In this document: one piece after another, positions 63,822 through 64,000 of the stretch
How the letters are laid out: every line of letters starts with the position of its first letter
Position numbering within the stretch: the stretch's first letter is position 1
The notes under the pieces: generated by a model
Told to the model about the DNA's origin: nothing
Database searches by the model: none
What the model saw: the letters and a program-made list of their open reading frames with translations, nothing else
Source: an unidentified bacterial endosymbiont
GTDB taxonomy: Bacteria; Pseudomonadota; Gammaproteobacteria; Enterobacterales; Enterobacteriaceae
DNA: 64,000 nt
Direction of reading: 5' to 3'
NCBI RefSeq assembly: GCF_918797525.1
Contig: NZ_OU963893.1
Coordinates: 3,596,001 to 3,660,000, forward strand
Position numbers and translations under genes: made by a program

Positions 63822-64000
63822 ATGGCAACCAGTGAATCAACCCAACCTATTTCAGGCACGCCAGCAGCGTCACCGGAATCTCGTACCTCCTTTAAAGTAC
63901 TGGGGGCAATCAGTCTTTCTCATCTGCTCAATGATATGATCCAGTCGTTGATCCTGGCCATATACCCGCTTCTGCAGGCCGAATTTTCCCTAACTTTTGT
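63822..64000 (+). CDS. fsr: Fosmidomycin resistance efflux pump Fsr (5' part only)
   Basis: The first 59 codons of an MFS transporter are visible, cut by the window edge. After a hydrophilic N-terminus comes the first membrane helix (LGAISLSHLLNDMIQSLILA), close to E. coli Fsr. ATG at 63822 follows GTGG; an ATG eight codons upstream lacks a ribosome site. Divergent from ushA as in E. coli. Confidence 0.9.
   Translation, partial: MATSESTQPISGTPAASPESRTSFKVLGAISLSHLLNDMIQSLILAIYPLLQAEFSLTF

Overview
The window is an enterobacterial chromosome segment. It runs in the opposite direction to the usual E. coli map and carries the right half of a lambdoid prophage. Synteny (fsr-ushA-ybaK-chiX-ybaP-copA-cueR-ybbJ-qmcA-cnoX-ybbO-tesA-ybbA-ybbP, then selU-purK-purE-lpxH-ppiB-cysS-ybcJ-folD, then a Salmonella-type fimAICDHF/fimZ/fimY cluster and tRNA-Arg argU) and protein similarity fit the Enterobacteriaceae. 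The nearest fit is the Enterobacter/Citrobacter/Salmonella group rather than E. coli, because fimI and fimY are present, glsA-ybaT is missing between copA and cueR, and ybbL-ybbM is missing beside qmcA. The species cannot be fixed from sequence alone.

Positions 1 to about 25,072: lambdoid prophage integrated at the 3' end of argU. From the chromosome junction inward lie integrase and an Xis-like protein. A rightward early operon, equivalent to the lambda PL operon, follows; it carries DUF551, DUF4222-like and DUF1317 proteins, a small methyltransferase, an HNH-AP2 endonuclease, a TraR-like protein, a fused cytosine/adenine methyltransferase, a DEDD exonuclease, SSB, a Rad52-like annealase and many very small overlapping genes. 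Next come an OL-like operator cluster, a two-gene cassette in the rex position (HipA-like kinase plus DUF3037) and cI. OR, cro, a nutR-like site, cII, O with an iteron origin, P, accessory genes, ninB, ninG and Q are read on the minus strand. Between Q and the lysis genes sits a P22 immI-like antirepressor module: two ribbon-helix-helix regulators and an antirepressor split by an apparent frameshift. Two holins and the first codons of a lysin end the window. Structural genes and the other attachment site lie outside it.

Positions 25,072 to 34,338: argU and the type 1 fimbrial cluster, with regulators fimY and fimZ on the plus strand and structural genes fimA-I-C-D-H-F on the minus strand. No fimW is seen.

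Positions 34,339 to 41,100: housekeeping genes for folate (folD), RNA binding (ybcJ), cysteinyl-tRNA (cysS), proline isomerisation (ppiB), lipid A (lpxH), purines (purEK with a PurR box) and tRNA selenation (selU).

Positions 41,347 to 49,232: accessory region with a second, divergent chaperone-usher operon of six genes, a long gene-poor stretch and a porin gene.

Positions 49,415 to 64,000: conserved envelope, copper and nucleotide genes. One unrecognised 287-residue gene sits where fetAB (ybbLM) lies in E. coli, and the ChiX small RNA lies between ybaP and ybaK.

The most interesting candidates are the HipA-like/DUF3037 pair in the rex position, the antirepressor module with its three operator-like boxes, the zinc-ribbon moron, the modification/HNH island and the second fimbrial operon.
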